A stretch of DNA of 64,000 bases from Pseudomonas phenolilytica (GTDB taxonomy: Bacteria > Pseudomonadota > Gammaproteobacteria > Pseudomonadales > Pseudomonadaceae), in contig NZ_CP058908.1 of the NCBI RefSeq assembly GCF_021432765.1, forward strand, positions 946,001 through 1,010,000, written 5' to 3'. The position numbers were made by a program, and so were the translations under genes. This document shows, piece by piece, positions 28,159 through 36,763 of the stretch. Within the stretch, counting starts at the first letter, position 1. Each line of letters opens with the position of its first letter. The notes beneath the pieces were generated by a model. It did not search any database, was not told the DNA's origin, and was given only the letters and a program-made list of their open reading frames with translations.

Positions 28159-28866
28159 ATGCAGTTGTCTAGACAACCCAGCGAACCGCTCTACCTCGAA
28201 CTGGCCCAGGTGCTGCGCGGCGAGCTGCGCCACTACCGCATCGGCGACTTCCTCCCCGGCGAGATGCAGCTGGCGCGGCGCTTCGCGGTCAACCGCCACA
28301 CCCTGCGCCGTGCCGTCGACGAGCTGGTCCAGGAAGGCCGCCTGCTGCGCCGCCAGGGCAAGGGCACCCAGGTGCTGCAACGCCCGCTGGTGTATCCGCT
28401 GCAGGCCGACAGCGCCTACAGCGAATCGCTGGCCGCCCTCGGCTTGCGTACCGAGGCGCGCCTGCTCGCGCGCCGTCAGCTCAGCGCCAGCGCCGAGGAA
28501 GCACGTCACCTGCAACTGGCCGAAGGCGCCGCGCTGATCGAGCTGAGCACCCTGCGCCTGCTCGACGGCGAGCCGGTCAGCCTGATCCGCCACCGCTACT
28601 GCGCCAGCCACACCGAGCTGCTCGCCGACTACCAGGGCGGTTCGCTGCGCCGCTACCTCGGCGAACGCGGCCTGCCGCTGACGCGCCGTTTCAGCCTGAT
28701 CGGCGCGCGCCTGGCCGACCGCGACGAGGCCGCACAGCTGCTGATGCCGCTGCGCATGCCGCTGCTGTCGGTCTTCACCCTGTCCTGCGATGCCACCGGG
28801 CGACCGGTGGAGATCGCCCTCTCGGCCAGCCGTTCCGACCGCTTCCAGTACCAGGTCGCCACCTGA
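28159..28866 (+). CDS. phnF: Phosphonate metabolism transcriptional regulator, GntR/HutC type
   Basis: The 235-residue regulator has a winged HTH (about 8-75; DFLPGEMQLARRFAVNRHTLRRAVDELVQEGRLLRRQGKGT) and a UTRA ligand-binding domain (about 95-230). It lies between the uptake genes phnCDE and the C-P lyase genes phnGHIJKLM, and its stop touches phnG. A perfect palindrome GTTGTCTAGACAAC (28164-28177) falls inside codons 2-7 of the gene. This suggests autoregulation or control of an internal promoter. The same core occurs before phnC. Confidence 0.95.
   Translation: MQLSRQPSEPLYLELAQVLRGELRHYRIGDFLPGEMQLARRFAVNRHTLRRAVDELVQEGRLLRRQGKGTQVLQRPLVYPLQADSAYSESLAALGLRTEARLLARRQLSASAEEARHLQLAEGAALIELSTLRLLDGEPVSLIRHRYCASHTELLADYQGGSLRRYLGERGLPLTRRFSLIGARLADRDEAAQLLMPLRMPLLSVFTLSCDATGRPVEIALSASRSDRFQYQVAT
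28164..28177. promoter_or_regulatory. Perfect palindrome in the phnF start, likely PhnF operator
   Basis: GTTGTCTAGACAAC is a perfect 14-bp inverted repeat just inside the phnF coding region. It shares T(C/T)GTCTAGACAA with the site before phnC. Binding here would block transcription passing into, or starting at, phnF. Confidence 0.6.
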
Positions 28867-28877
28867 TGGAGAACCCC

Positions 28878-29324
28878 ATGCACATCCGCGAACAATCCCC
28901 GCGCCAGCGCTGGATGGCCGTGCTGGCCCGCGCCAGCGCCGCCGATCTGGCGCCTTTCGAGAGTGACCTGCGCGACTGCGCCTACCAGCTGATCCGCCCC
29001 GCGGAAATCGGCATGACCCTGGTGCGCGGCCGCATGGGCGGCACCGGTGCGCCGTTCAACCTCGGCGAGATGAGCGTCACCCGCTGCGTGGTGCGCCTGG
29101 CCGACGGCAGCACCGGCTACAGCTACCGCGCCGGCCGCGACAAGCGCCAGGCCGAGCTCGCCGCGCTCGCCGACGCCCACCTGCAAGGCCCGCAACAGAG
29201 CCGCTGGCTCGCCGAGCTGATCGAACCGCTGGCCGCCGCGCAGGCCCGCCGCGCCGCGCAAAAGGCTGCCGAAACCGCCACTACCCGCGTGGAGTTCTTC
29301 ACGCTGCTGCGAGGAGAAGACTGA
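28878..29324 (+). CDS. phnG: C-P lyase complex subunit PhnG
   Basis: The 148-residue product (HIREQSPRQRWMAVLARASAADL...) matches PhnG, with conserved RPAEIGMTLVRGRMGGTGAPFNLGE and TRCVVRL. I chose the ATG at 28878, which has GGAGA 5 bases before it; an ATG at 28866 overlaps the phnF stop and would add four residues. PhnG is part of the PhnGHIJ core that first attaches phosphonate to ATP in place of adenine (with PhnI), then cleaves the C-P bond (PhnJ). phnH starts at the stop codon. Confidence 0.94.
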   Translation: MHIREQSPRQRWMAVLARASAADLAPFESDLRDCAYQLIRPAEIGMTLVRGRMGGTGAPFNLGEMSVTRCVVRLADGSTGYSYRAGRDKRQAELAALADAHLQGPQQSRWLAELIEPLAAAQARRAAQKAAETATTRVEFFTLLRGED

Positions 29325-29932
29325 TGAATAGCGCCCCATCCGACCTGTTGCAGGCCGCCTTCGCCGACCCGGTGCTGGACGCGCAGAAGTGCTTCCGCGC
29401 CGCGCTCAAGGCCCTGGCCGAGCCGGGCACGCGCCAGCCGCTGGTCAGCGTCGCCGCCGTCGACCATCTGCAGGCCGCCGGCTACGCGCTGTGCCTGAGC
29501 CTGTTGGATAACGACACGCCGCTGTGGCTGGCGCCGGCCTTTGACACCCCGGCGATCCGCGCCAACCTGGCCTTCCACTGTGGCTGCCCGATCGTCGAGG
29601 CGCGTGAGGAGGCGATGTTCGCCCTGCTCGACGCCGCGGCGCTTGACGACCTCTCCGGCTTCTACGCCGGCAGCGAGCGCTACCCGGACCAGTCCTGCAC
29701 GCTGCTGATCCAGCTCGACCGGCTCGACCGCGGCCCGGCGCTGAGCTGGCAGGGTCCGGGCATCGACGGCAGCCGGCTGGTCGGCCTGCCGCTGAAACCG
29801 GCGTTCTGGCAGCAGCGCGCCGCACGCAACGACTTCCCGCGCGGGCTGGACGCGCTGTTCTGCGCCGACGGCGAAGTGCTCGGCCTGCCGCGCAGCACGC
29901 GCATCGGCGATTCGCTGCAGGAGGTGGCCTGA
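29324..29932 (+). CDS. phnH: C-P lyase complex subunit PhnH
   Basis: The 202-residue protein carries PhnH signatures: FADPVLDAQKCFRAALKALAEPGTRQPL near the N-terminus and SGFYAGSERYPDQSCTLLIQLDRL later. A strong GAGGAGA precedes the ATG. It is a structural, PLP-transferase-fold subunit of the C-P lyase core without known catalysis of its own. Gene junctions on both sides overlap by one or a few bases, consistent with coupled translation. Confidence 0.95.
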   Translation: MNSAPSDLLQAAFADPVLDAQKCFRAALKALAEPGTRQPLVSVAAVDHLQAAGYALCLSLLDNDTPLWLAPAFDTPAIRANLAFHCGCPIVEAREEAMFALLDAAALDDLSGFYAGSERYPDQSCTLLIQLDRLDRGPALSWQGPGIDGSRLVGLPLKPAFWQQRAARNDFPRGLDALFCADGEVLGLPRSTRIGDSLQEVA

Positions 29933-31041
29933 TGTACGTCGCGGTCAAGGGTGGCGAACAGGCCATCGACAACGCCCACGCGCTGCTGGCGAAGAAGCGC
30001 CGCGGCGATACCGGCATCGCCGAACTCGGCGTCGAGCAGATCCGCCAGCAGCTGCCGCTCGCCGTCGCGCGGGTGATGAGCGAAGGCTCGCTGTATGACG
30101 AAGAACTCGCCGCGCTGGCGATCAAGCAGGCCGCCGGCGATCTGGTCGAGGCGATCTTCCTCTTGCGCGCCTACCGCACCACGCTGCCGCGCTTCGCCGA
30201 AAGCCTGCCGCTGGACACCGGCGCCATGCAGCTCAGCCGGCGCATCTCGGCGACCTTCAAGGACGTGCCCGGCGGCCAGCTGCTCGGCCCGACCTTCGAC
30301 TACACCCATCGCCTGCTGGATTTTGCCCTGCTCGCCGAAGGCGAACGTCCCGGCCCGCCGGTGGATGAAGGCGCCACGCTGGGCAACTGCCCGCGGGTAC
30401 TCGGCCTGCTCGGTGAGGAAGGCCTGATGACCCCGGAGATCGACCGCGGCGAGCCGGTGCCGGACCTCACCCGCGAGCCACTGGAGCTGCCGACGAGCCG
30501 CGCCGAACGCCTGCAGGCACTGGCGCGCGGCGACGAGGGCTTTCTGCTGGCGCTGGGCTACTCGACCCAGCGCGGCTACGGCCGCAACCACCCGTTCGCC
30601 GGCGAGATTCGCATCGGCACCGCCGAGGTCTGGATCGAGCCGCAGGAGCTGGGTTTCCCGGTCTGCCTCGGCGAGATCGAGCTGACCGAGTGCGAGATGG
30701 TCAACCAGTTCGTCGGCGAGAGCGCCGCACAGGCGCAGTTCACCCGTGGCTACGGCCTGGCCTTCGGTTATGCCGAGCGCAAGGCGATGGGCATGGCGCT
30801 GGTCGACCGCGCGCTGCGTGCCGGCGAGTACGGCGAGGAGGTGCAGGGTCCGGCGCAGCAGGAGGAGTTCGTCCTGATGCACTGCGACAACGTCGAGGCT
30901 GCCGGCTTCGTCTCGCACCTGAAGTTGCCGCACTACGTCGACTTCCAGTCCGAACTGGAGCTGATCCGCAGGCTGCGCCAGCCGCAGGCCGAGCCGGCCG
31001 AAGCGCTCGCTGAAACGCCAGCGAAGGAGAAACGCGCATGA
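29932..31041 (+). CDS. phnI: C-P lyase core subunit PhnI (nucleosidase-like)
   Basis: The 369-residue protein MYVAVKGGEQAIDNAHALLAKKRRGD has the full PhnI length and motifs (RIGTAEVWIEPQELGFPVCLGEIELTECEMVNQF; RGYGLAFGYAERKAM). With PhnGHL it transfers the ribose-triphosphate of ATP to phosphonate, releasing adenine. It overlaps phnH by one base and phnJ by four. Confidence 0.96.
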   Translation: MYVAVKGGEQAIDNAHALLAKKRRGDTGIAELGVEQIRQQLPLAVARVMSEGSLYDEELAALAIKQAAGDLVEAIFLLRAYRTTLPRFAESLPLDTGAMQLSRRISATFKDVPGGQLLGPTFDYTHRLLDFALLAEGERPGPPVDEGATLGNCPRVLGLLGEEGLMTPEIDRGEPVPDLTREPLELPTSRAERLQALARGDEGFLLALGYSTQRGYGRNHPFAGEIRIGTAEVWIEPQELGFPVCLGEIELTECEMVNQFVGESAAQAQFTRGYGLAFGYAERKAMGMALVDRALRAGEYGEEVQGPAQQEEFVLMHCDNVEAAGFVSHLKLPHYVDFQSELELIRRLRQPQAEPAEALAETPAKEKRA

Positions 31042-31907
31042 ATGCCCACGCCATCCCCGCCAGCGAGGCGGGCTACAACTTCGCCTACCTCGACGAACAG
31101 ACCAAGCGCATGATCCGCCGCGCGCTGCTCAAGGCGGTCGCCATTCCCGGCTATCAGGTGCCCTTCGGCGGCCGCGAGATGCCGCTGCCGTACGGCTGGG
31201 GCACCGGCGGCATGCAGCTGACCGCGGCCATTCTCGGCGCCGACGACGTGCTCAAGGTGATCGACCAGGGCGCCGACGACACCACCAACGCGGTGTCGAT
31301 CCGCCGCTTCTTCGCCCGCACCGCCGGGGTCGCCACCACCGAGCGCACCCCCGCGGCGACGGTGATCCAGACCCGCCACCGCATCCCGGAAACCCCGCTC
31401 GCCGCCGGGCAGATCATGGTCTACCAGGTGCCGATTCCCGAGCCGCTGCGCTTCATCGAGCCGTCGGAAACCGAGACGCGCACCATGCACGCGCTGGCCG
31501 ACTACGGCGTGATGCACGTGAAGCTCTACGAGGACATCGCCACCTTCGGCCACATCGCCACCAGCTACGCCTACCCGGTGACGGTGGACGGGCGCTACGT
31601 GATGGACCCGTCGCCGATTCCCAAATTCGACAACCCCAAGCTGGACTGCAGCCCGGCGCTGATGCTGTTCGGCGCCGGCCGCGAGAAGCGCCTCTACGCC
31701 GTGCCGCCGTACACCCGCGTGGTCAGCCTGGATTTCGAGGATCACCCCTTCCAGATCCAGCAGTGGGAGCAGAGCTGCGCCATCTGTGGCAGCGGCGATT
31801 CCTACCTCGACGAGCTGATCGTCGACGACGCCGGGACCAAGCAGTTCGTCTGCTCGGATACCGACTATTGCGCGCAGCGCGCCCAGCCCCAGGAGAGCCG
31901 CCCATGA
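31038..31907 (+). CDS. phnJ: C-P lyase catalytic subunit, radical SAM-type PhnJ
   Basis: The 289-residue protein begins with NFAYLDEQTKRMIRRALLKAVAIPGYQVPF, typical of PhnJ. The four Cys residues fall at C247, C250, C272 and C278. This is exactly the E. coli spacing (241, 244, 266, 272) shifted by six, so the 4Fe-4S site and the catalytic Cys are intact. It uses S-adenosylmethionine to cleave ribose-phosphonate-phosphate, releasing an alkane and a cyclic ribose phosphate. It overlaps phnI and phnK by four bases each. Confidence 0.97.
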   Translation: MNAHAIPASEAGYNFAYLDEQTKRMIRRALLKAVAIPGYQVPFGGREMPLPYGWGTGGMQLTAAILGADDVLKVIDQGADDTTNAVSIRRFFARTAGVATTERTPAATVIQTRHRIPETPLAAGQIMVYQVPIPEPLRFIEPSETETRTMHALADYGVMHVKLYEDIATFGHIATSYAYPVTVDGRYVMDPSPIPKFDNPKLDCSPALMLFGAGREKRLYAVPPYTRVVSLDFEDHPFQIQQWEQSCAICGSGDSYLDELIVDDAGTKQFVCSDTDYCAQRAQPQESRP

Positions 31908-32716
31908 GTGCCGCCGAACAATTGCTGCCCGCCGCGAGCGTCGCCACCGAGCCGCTGTTCGCGGTGCGCGACCTGACCCGTCTGTACGGCCCGGACAAGG
32001 GCTGCCAGGGCGTGTCCTTCGACCTCTACCCCGGCGAGGTGCTGGGCATCGTCGGCGAGTCCGGCTCGGGCAAGTCCACCCTGCTCTCGCTGCTCTGCGG
32101 CCGCTGCCCGCCGGATCGCGGCACGGTGCTCTACCGCGACGCTGCCGGCGACTGGCTCGACCTCTACGCCGCCAGCGAGGCCGAGCGGCGCACGCTGCTG
32201 CGCACCGAGTGGGGCTTCGTCGAACAGAACCCGCGCGACGGCCTGCGCATGGGCGTTTCCGCCGGCGCCAACATCGGTGAACGGCTGATGGCCCAGGGCG
32301 TACGCCATTACGGCCAGCTGCGCGCCGCCGGGCTGGACTGGCTGCAACAGGTGGAGATCGACCCGGCGCGCATCGACGACCTGCCGCGGACCTTCTCCGG
32401 CGGCATGCAGCAGCGCCTGCAGATCGCCCGCAATCTGGTTTCCAGCCCGAAGCTGGTGTTCATGGACGAACCCACCGGCGGCCTCGACGTGTCGGTGCAG
32501 GCACGTCTGCTCGACCTCCTGCGCGGGCTGGTGCGCGAGCTGGACCTGGCGGTGGTGATCGTCACCCACGACCTCGCCGTGGCACGCCTGCTGGCCGACC
32601 GGCTGATGGTGATGCGCCGTTCGCGGGTGGTGGAGTCCGGCCTGACCGACCAGATCCTCGACGACCCGCAGCACCCCTACACGCAGCTCTTGGTGTCCTC
32701 GGTGCTGCAGCCATGA
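31904..32716 (+). CDS. phnK: C-P lyase system ATP-binding protein PhnK
   Basis: The 270-residue ABC-type ATPase starts [20 protein letters not shown]; this ATG overlaps the phnJ stop by four bases. Motifs are Walker [10 protein letters not shown], signature [15 protein letters not shown], Walker [13 protein letters not shown] and H-loop [10 protein letters not shown]. Although related to peptide-transporter ATPases, PhnK docks on the C-P lyase core. phnL overlaps or abuts downstream. Confidence 0.95.
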   Translation: MSAAEQLLPAASVATEPLFAVRDLTRLYGPDKGCQGVSFDLYPGEVLGIVGESGSGKSTLLSLLCGRCPPDRGTVLYRDAAGDWLDLYAASEAERRTLLRTEWGFVEQNPRDGLRMGVSAGANIGERLMAQGVRHYGQLRAAGLDWLQQVEIDPARIDDLPRTFSGGMQQRLQIARNLVSSPKLVFMDEPTGGLDVSVQARLLDLLRGLVRELDLAVVIVTHDLAVARLLADRLMVMRRSRVVESGLTDQILDDPQHPYTQLLVSSVLQP

Positions 32717-32727
32717 AGGAATCCGTC

Positions 32728-33432
32728 ATGACGAACCTGATCGAGGTCCGTGACCTCGCCAAGACCTTCACCCTGCACCAGCAGCACGGCATCCGCCTGC
32801 AGGTGCTGCGCGGGCTGAACTTCACCGTCGCCGCCGGCGAGTGCCTGGTGCTGCACGGCCAGTCGGGTGCCGGCAAGTCGACCCTGCTGCGCACGCTGTA
32901 CGGCAACTACCTGCCGGCCGGCGGCAGCATCCGTATCCGCCACGCCGGCGACTGGCTGGAGCTGGTCGGTGCCGAGCCACGCCAGGTACTCGCCGTGCGC
33001 CGGCAGACGCTGGGCTATGTCAGCCAGTTCCTGCGGGTGATCCCGCGGGTGCCGGCGCTGGAGGTGGTGATGGAACCGGCGCTGGCGCGCGGCTGGACGC
33101 GTGTCGATGCCGAGGCGCGGGCCAGGGCGCTGCTGACCCGGCTGAACATTCCCGAGCGGCTCTGGCAGCTGGCCCCCGGCACCTTTTCCGGCGGCGAGCA
33201 GCAGCGCGTCAACCTGGCGCGCGGCTTCATGGTGAGCTGGCCGGTGATGCTGCTCGACGAGCCCACCGCCTCGCTGGACGAAGCCAACGCCCGCGTGGTG
33301 CTGGAACTGATCGATGAGGCCAGGGCCGCCGGCAGCGCGCTGATCGGCATCTTCCACGACCGCGCGATCCGCGAGGCAGTCGCCGACCGCTATCTGGACA
33401 TGACGCAGGAGGACCTGGCCCATGCCAGCTGA
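32728..33432 (+). CDS. phnL: C-P lyase system ATP-binding protein PhnL
   Basis: The 234-residue ABC-type ATPase has Walker [10 protein letters not shown], signature [15 protein letters not shown] and Walker [14 protein letters not shown] set the start at ATG 32728 because AAGGA (32716-32720) precedes it and homology begins [14 protein letters not shown]; an ATG at 32713 overlaps the phnK stop. PhnL assists PhnGHI in the nucleosidase step. It overlaps phnM by 11 bases. Confidence 0.94.
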   Translation: MTNLIEVRDLAKTFTLHQQHGIRLQVLRGLNFTVAAGECLVLHGQSGAGKSTLLRTLYGNYLPAGGSIRIRHAGDWLELVGAEPRQVLAVRRQTLGYVSQFLRVIPRVPALEVVMEPALARGWTRVDAEARARALLTRLNIPERLWQLAPGTFSGGEQQRVNLARGFMVSWPVMLLDEPTASLDEANARVVLELIDEARAAGSALIGIFHDRAIREAVADRYLDMTQEDLAHAS

Positions 33433-34567
33433 ACAGATACTCAGCAACGCCCGCCTGGTGCTGGCCGATCAGGTGATCCATGGCAGCCTGCTGATCCGCG
33501 ATGGCCTGATCGCCGATATCAGCGAGGGCGCCAGCAGCCTGCCGCAGGCCCAGGACCTGGGCGGCGACCTGCTGCTGCCGGGGCTGGTGGAACTGCACAC
33601 CGACAACCTGGAAAAGCACATGAGCCCGCGTCCTGGCGTGGACTGGCCGTCCGCCTCGGCGGTGCTGACCCATGACGCACAGATCGTCGCCGCCGGCATC
33701 ACTACGGTGTTCGATGCGCTGTCGATCGGCGATATCAATCCCAAGGGCAAGCGCATGCAGCAGCTCGGGGTGATGCTCGAGGCCATCGCCGAGGCCGAGG
33801 CGGCCGGGCAGACCCGCGCCGAACACCGCCTGCACCTGCGCTGCGAAGTCAGCCACCCGCAGTGCCTGGAGCTGTTCCGCGAGCTGGTCGAGCAGCCCCT
33901 GGTGCAGCTGGTCTCGGTGATGGACCACGCGCCGGGCCAGCGCCAGTTCGCGCGCATGGAGAAGTACCGCGAGTACTACATGGGCAAGTACCACCTGAGC
34001 CCGGCGGAGATGGATGCCTTCGTGACCGAGCAGCTGGCCAACTCGGCGCGGCACAGCGACCAGCAGCGCGCCGCCATCGTCGACATCTGCCGCAGCCGCG
34101 ACCTGGCGCTGGCCAGCCACGACGATGCGACCCTGGAGCACGTCAGCGAGTCGGCGGACTACGGCATGGCCATCGCCGAATTCCCGACCACCTTTGAGGC
34201 CGCCGAGGCCAGCCACGCACGCGGGCTGAAGGTGCTGATGGGCGCGCCGAACATCGTCCGTGGCGGCTCGCACTCGGGCAATATCGCCGCTGCCGATCTG
34301 GCCCGGCGCGGCGTGCTGGACATCCTCTCCAGCGACTACTACCCGGCCAGCCTGCTGCAGGCCGCGCTGGGCCTGGCCGAACAGGACAACGGCTACGACC
34401 TGCCGCGCGCCATCGCCACCATCAGCCTGGCGCCGGCACGCGCGGCCGGGCTGGATGATCGCGGCGAGATCGCCGTCGGCCTGCGCGCCGACCTGGTCCA
34501 GGCGCAGGTGCACAAGGGCCAGCCGGTGATCGGACAGGTCTGGCGCCAGGGCCGGCGGGTGTTCTGA
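33422..34567 (+). CDS. phnM: Alpha-D-ribose 1-methylphosphonate 5-triphosphate diphosphatase
   Basis: The 381-residue amidohydrolase-fold enzyme starts [21 protein letters not shown] and has the metal-binding motif [17 protein letters not shown]. Other family motifs are [25 protein letters not shown] and [17 protein letters not shown]. It removes pyrophosphate from the ribose-phosphonate triphosphate to give the PhnJ substrate. Its stop is followed by a gap of about 100 bases before phnN. Confidence 0.96.
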   Translation: MPAEQILSNARLVLADQVIHGSLLIRDGLIADISEGASSLPQAQDLGGDLLLPGLVELHTDNLEKHMSPRPGVDWPSASAVLTHDAQIVAAGITTVFDALSIGDINPKGKRMQQLGVMLEAIAEAEAAGQTRAEHRLHLRCEVSHPQCLELFRELVEQPLVQLVSVMDHAPGQRQFARMEKYREYYMGKYHLSPAEMDAFVTEQLANSARHSDQQRAAIVDICRSRDLALASHDDATLEHVSESADYGMAIAEFPTTFEAAEASHARGLKVLMGAPNIVRGGSHSGNIAAADLARRGVLDILSSDYYPASLLQAALGLAEQDNGYDLPRAIATISLAPARAAGLDDRGEIAVGLRADLVQAQVHKGQPVIGQVWRQGRRVF

Positions 34568-34665
34568 TGGCGCACTCCGATAAAGCTGACAAGGCGCCAG
34601 CAGGTAGCGCGGCTGGCTCTATACTGCCTGCCACTGCGCTGGCTTCGATGATCGGGAGTAACCCC

Positions 34666-35220
34666 ATGAAAGGCCGCTTGATTTACCTGATCGGCCCCTC
34701 CGGGGCCGGTAAGGACAGTCTGCTCGACGCCGCACGCGCAGCGCTCGCCGAGCGTGGCGTGCGTATCGCCCGGCGGGTCATCACCCGCTCGGCAGAAGCC
34801 ATCGGCGAGGCCGCGCAGGCGGTGAGTCCAGAGCAGTTCGAGCGCCTGGAGGCCGAGCAGGCCTTCGCCCTCAGCTGGCGCGCCAACGGGCTGGCCTACG
34901 GCATCCGCGCCGAGATCGACGCCTGGCTGGCGGCCGGCGAGGATGTGCTGGTCAATGGCTCGCGTGGTTACCTGGCCGAGGCGCGCCAGCGCTACCCGGA
35001 CCTGCTGGCGGTGCTGCTGACCGTCGAGCAGGACGTGCTGCGCGAGCGCCTGCTGAATCGCGGACGGGAAACCCCGGAGCAGATCGAGGCGCGACTGGCG
35101 CGCAACGCGTTGTTCAGCGGCGAGCTGGACGACTACATCCGCCTGGACAATTCCGCCTCGCTGACCAGCAGCGTCGAACGCCTGCTGCAGCTGCTCGACG
35201 AGCACCGCCGATGCGACTGA
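34666..35220 (+). CDS. phnN: Ribose 1,5-bisphosphate phosphokinase
   Basis: From ATG 34666, with GGGAG seven bases before it, the product is 184 residues, the normal PhnN length (185 in E. coli), starting MKGRLIYLIGPSGAGKDSLL with a P-loop. An in-frame ATG at 34567 overlaps the phnM stop but would add 33 residues not seen in the family. PhnN phosphorylates ribose 1,5-bisphosphate to PRPP, returning C-P lyase ribose to nucleotide metabolism. It overlaps phnP by ten bases. Confidence 0.94.
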   Translation: MKGRLIYLIGPSGAGKDSLLDAARAALAERGVRIARRVITRSAEAIGEAAQAVSPEQFERLEAEQAFALSWRANGLAYGIRAEIDAWLAAGEDVLVNGSRGYLAEARQRYPDLLAVLLTVEQDVLRERLLNRGRETPEQIEARLARNALFSGELDDYIRLDNSASLTSSVERLLQLLDEHRRCD

Positions 35221-35960
35221 CCCTACTCGGCACCGGCGATGCCGCGCAGCTGCCGGTGTACAACTGCGGCTGCCCGGCCTGCGCCCGCGCCTGGCGCGAA
35301 CCGGCCTATCGCCGCGGTCCGTGCTGCGCACTGATCGAATGCGCCGGCCAGCGCTGGCTGCTCGACAGCGGCCTGACCGATCTCGGCGAGCGCTTCGTCC
35401 CCGGTAGCCTCAGCGGCATCCTGCAGACGCACTACCACGCCGACCACGCCCAGGGTCTGCTGCAGCTGCGCTGGGGCACCGGGCTGCGCATTCCGGTACA
35501 CGGCCCGGACGATCCCGCGGGCTTCGCCGATCTCTACAAGCACCCGGGTATCCTCGATTTCAGCCAGCCGTTCGCCGCCTTCGAGCGCCGTGCGCTGGGC
35601 ACGCTGCGCGTCACGGCGCTGCCGCTGCAGCACTCGAAGCCGACATTCGGCTACCTGCTCGAAGGCGTCGGGCGCAAGATCGCCTATCTCACCGACACCC
35701 TCGGCCTGCCGGACGACACCCGCGCCTACCTGCAGGGCATCGCGCTCGACGTGCTGGTGCTCGATTGCTCGCAGCCGCCGCAGGAACCACCGCCGCGCAA
35801 TCACAACGATCTGACCCGCGCGTTGCAGAGCGTCGAAGCACTGCAGCCGGCACAGGCCGTGCTGACCCACGTCGGTCATGCGCTGGATGCCTGGCTGATG
35901 GAACAGCCACGGGAACTGCCGGGCAACGTGCGGCTGGCGTACGACGGCATGATGCTTTAG
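35211..35960 (+). CDS. phnP: Phosphoribosyl 1,2-cyclic phosphodiesterase
   Basis: The 249-residue metallo-beta-lactamase-fold protein has the metal motif T-H74-Y-H76-A-D78-H79 and an N-terminal zinc-site cluster CGCPACARAW. It opens the cyclic ribose phosphate released by PhnJ to ribose 1,5-bisphosphate, the PhnN substrate. It closes the operon; no phnO acetyltransferase gene is present. A REP-like inverted pair follows the stop. Confidence 0.95.
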   Translation: MRLTLLGTGDAAQLPVYNCGCPACARAWREPAYRRGPCCALIECAGQRWLLDSGLTDLGERFVPGSLSGILQTHYHADHAQGLLQLRWGTGLRIPVHGPDDPAGFADLYKHPGILDFSQPFAAFERRALGTLRVTALPLQHSKPTFGYLLEGVGRKIAYLTDTLGLPDDTRAYLQGIALDVLVLDCSQPPQEPPPRNHNDLTRALQSVEALQPAQAVLTHVGHALDAWLMEQPRELPGNVRLAYDGMML

Positions 35961-35967
35961 ACGACGC

Positions 35968-36057
35968 GTGGAAAACGCTGCGCGGTTTTCCACCCTACCG
36001 ATGCCGATGCCGATGCCGATGCCAGTCGTAGGGTGGATAACGCGAAGCTTATCCACC
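35968..36057. repeat. REP-like inverted pair with internal hexanucleotide repeat
   Basis: Hairpin one pairs GTGGAAAAC (35968-35976) with GTTTTCCAC (35985-35993) and runs into CCTAC. Hairpin two starts GTAGG (36028) and pairs GGTGGATAA (36032-36040) with TTATCCACC (36049-36057). Between them GATGCC is repeated four times (36000-36023). The element follows phnP and may help to end the operon. Confidence 0.75.
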
Positions 36058-36149
36058 TTGGCCCCACGCACAGTGCAATGCACCTCAAGCAAACCCGGAG
36101 CTACGTGACAAGGCTGCGCACCGTCGGCGGGCAGCAGCCCCTGGGCCGC

Positions 36150-36392
36150 TCAGCGCCCCGGCTGCGGACGAAAGCCCGGCACGTTGTCCGGCCGCTCGAT
36201 GCGCGCGGCGGGCAGCGTGCAGTTGAGGTCGCGGAAGGCGCGCTCGTTGAGCCGCTGCCAGCCCTCGCCCGGGGAGGTCTGGCGGCAGATGACGGTGCCG
36301 TCGAGCTTGCTCTGCCACTGGTAGTACGGCGCTGGCGCGGCGTCGGCCAGCAGCGGCAACGACAGGCAGAGGAGCAACGGAAGCAGGCGCAT
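36150..36392 (-). CDS. Small secreted hypothetical protein, 80 residues
   Basis: The product MRLLPLLLCLSLPLLADAAPAPYYQW has a clear signal peptide (cleavage near residue 18-20). The mature part of about 60 residues has two Cys (TVICRQTSP, DLNCTLP) that could form a disulphide in the periplasm. Codon use looks coding. I do not recognise a named family. It is isolated between the phn operon and the TRAP transporter genes. Confidence 0.65.
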   Translation of the reverse strand: MRLLPLLLCLSLPLLADAAPAPYYQWQSKLDGTVICRQTSPGEGWQRLNERAFRDLNCTLPAARIERPDNVPGFRPQPGR

Positions 36393-36763
36393 GACAGGCT
36401 CGGGAGGGACGATGGCGCCACTCTAATCCATCGTCGGCGCCACGCAAGCACCGCCGGGCGCGCCGGGTATCGGCAAGAATCCGCCGATCACCGACGCAGC
36501 ATGAGCGATTCTCCGCTTATCGGAACCCCGTCGCGGCGCCGCACGCCCGAGCTAGCGCAGTTTCGCCAGCTGGCACAGCACGTGCAAAGCCACCATGCCC
36601 GTTGCGATCACACGAACAAGAAAAGCCGCACGCCGCGCTCCGCTTCCCCGGGAAGCCTCCGCTCGCCGCCTCGTCTTTTCCTGTCCGCCGGCAACCTGCA
36701 GGGTTGCCGCCGATCGCCTATGGTCTACAGCGCCCGAATCCAATAACAACACGGAGAAACACC
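36393..36763. other. Gene-free stretch upstream of the TRAP transporter
   Basis: About 370 bases with no convincing gene. Short open frames here have atypical composition. It should contain the promoters of the small secreted protein (leftward) and of the TRAP genes (rightward), but I see no clear -35/-10 pair or operator. Confidence 0.5.

Noticed and set aside
34620-34625. TATACT as an internal promoter for phnNP
   Set aside because: No acceptable -35 box at 15-19 bases upstream, so not listed as a feature; mentioned only as a point to test.
34567-34665. Alternative phnN start at the phnM stop
   Set aside because: It would add 33 residues before the P-loop that the family lacks, and the downstream ATG has a proper ribosome-binding site and gives the standard length.
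36501-36746. Plus-strand open frame before the TRAP binding protein
   Set aside because: Ser/Arg-rich translation without motif, atypical codon use, and it occupies the expected promoter region.
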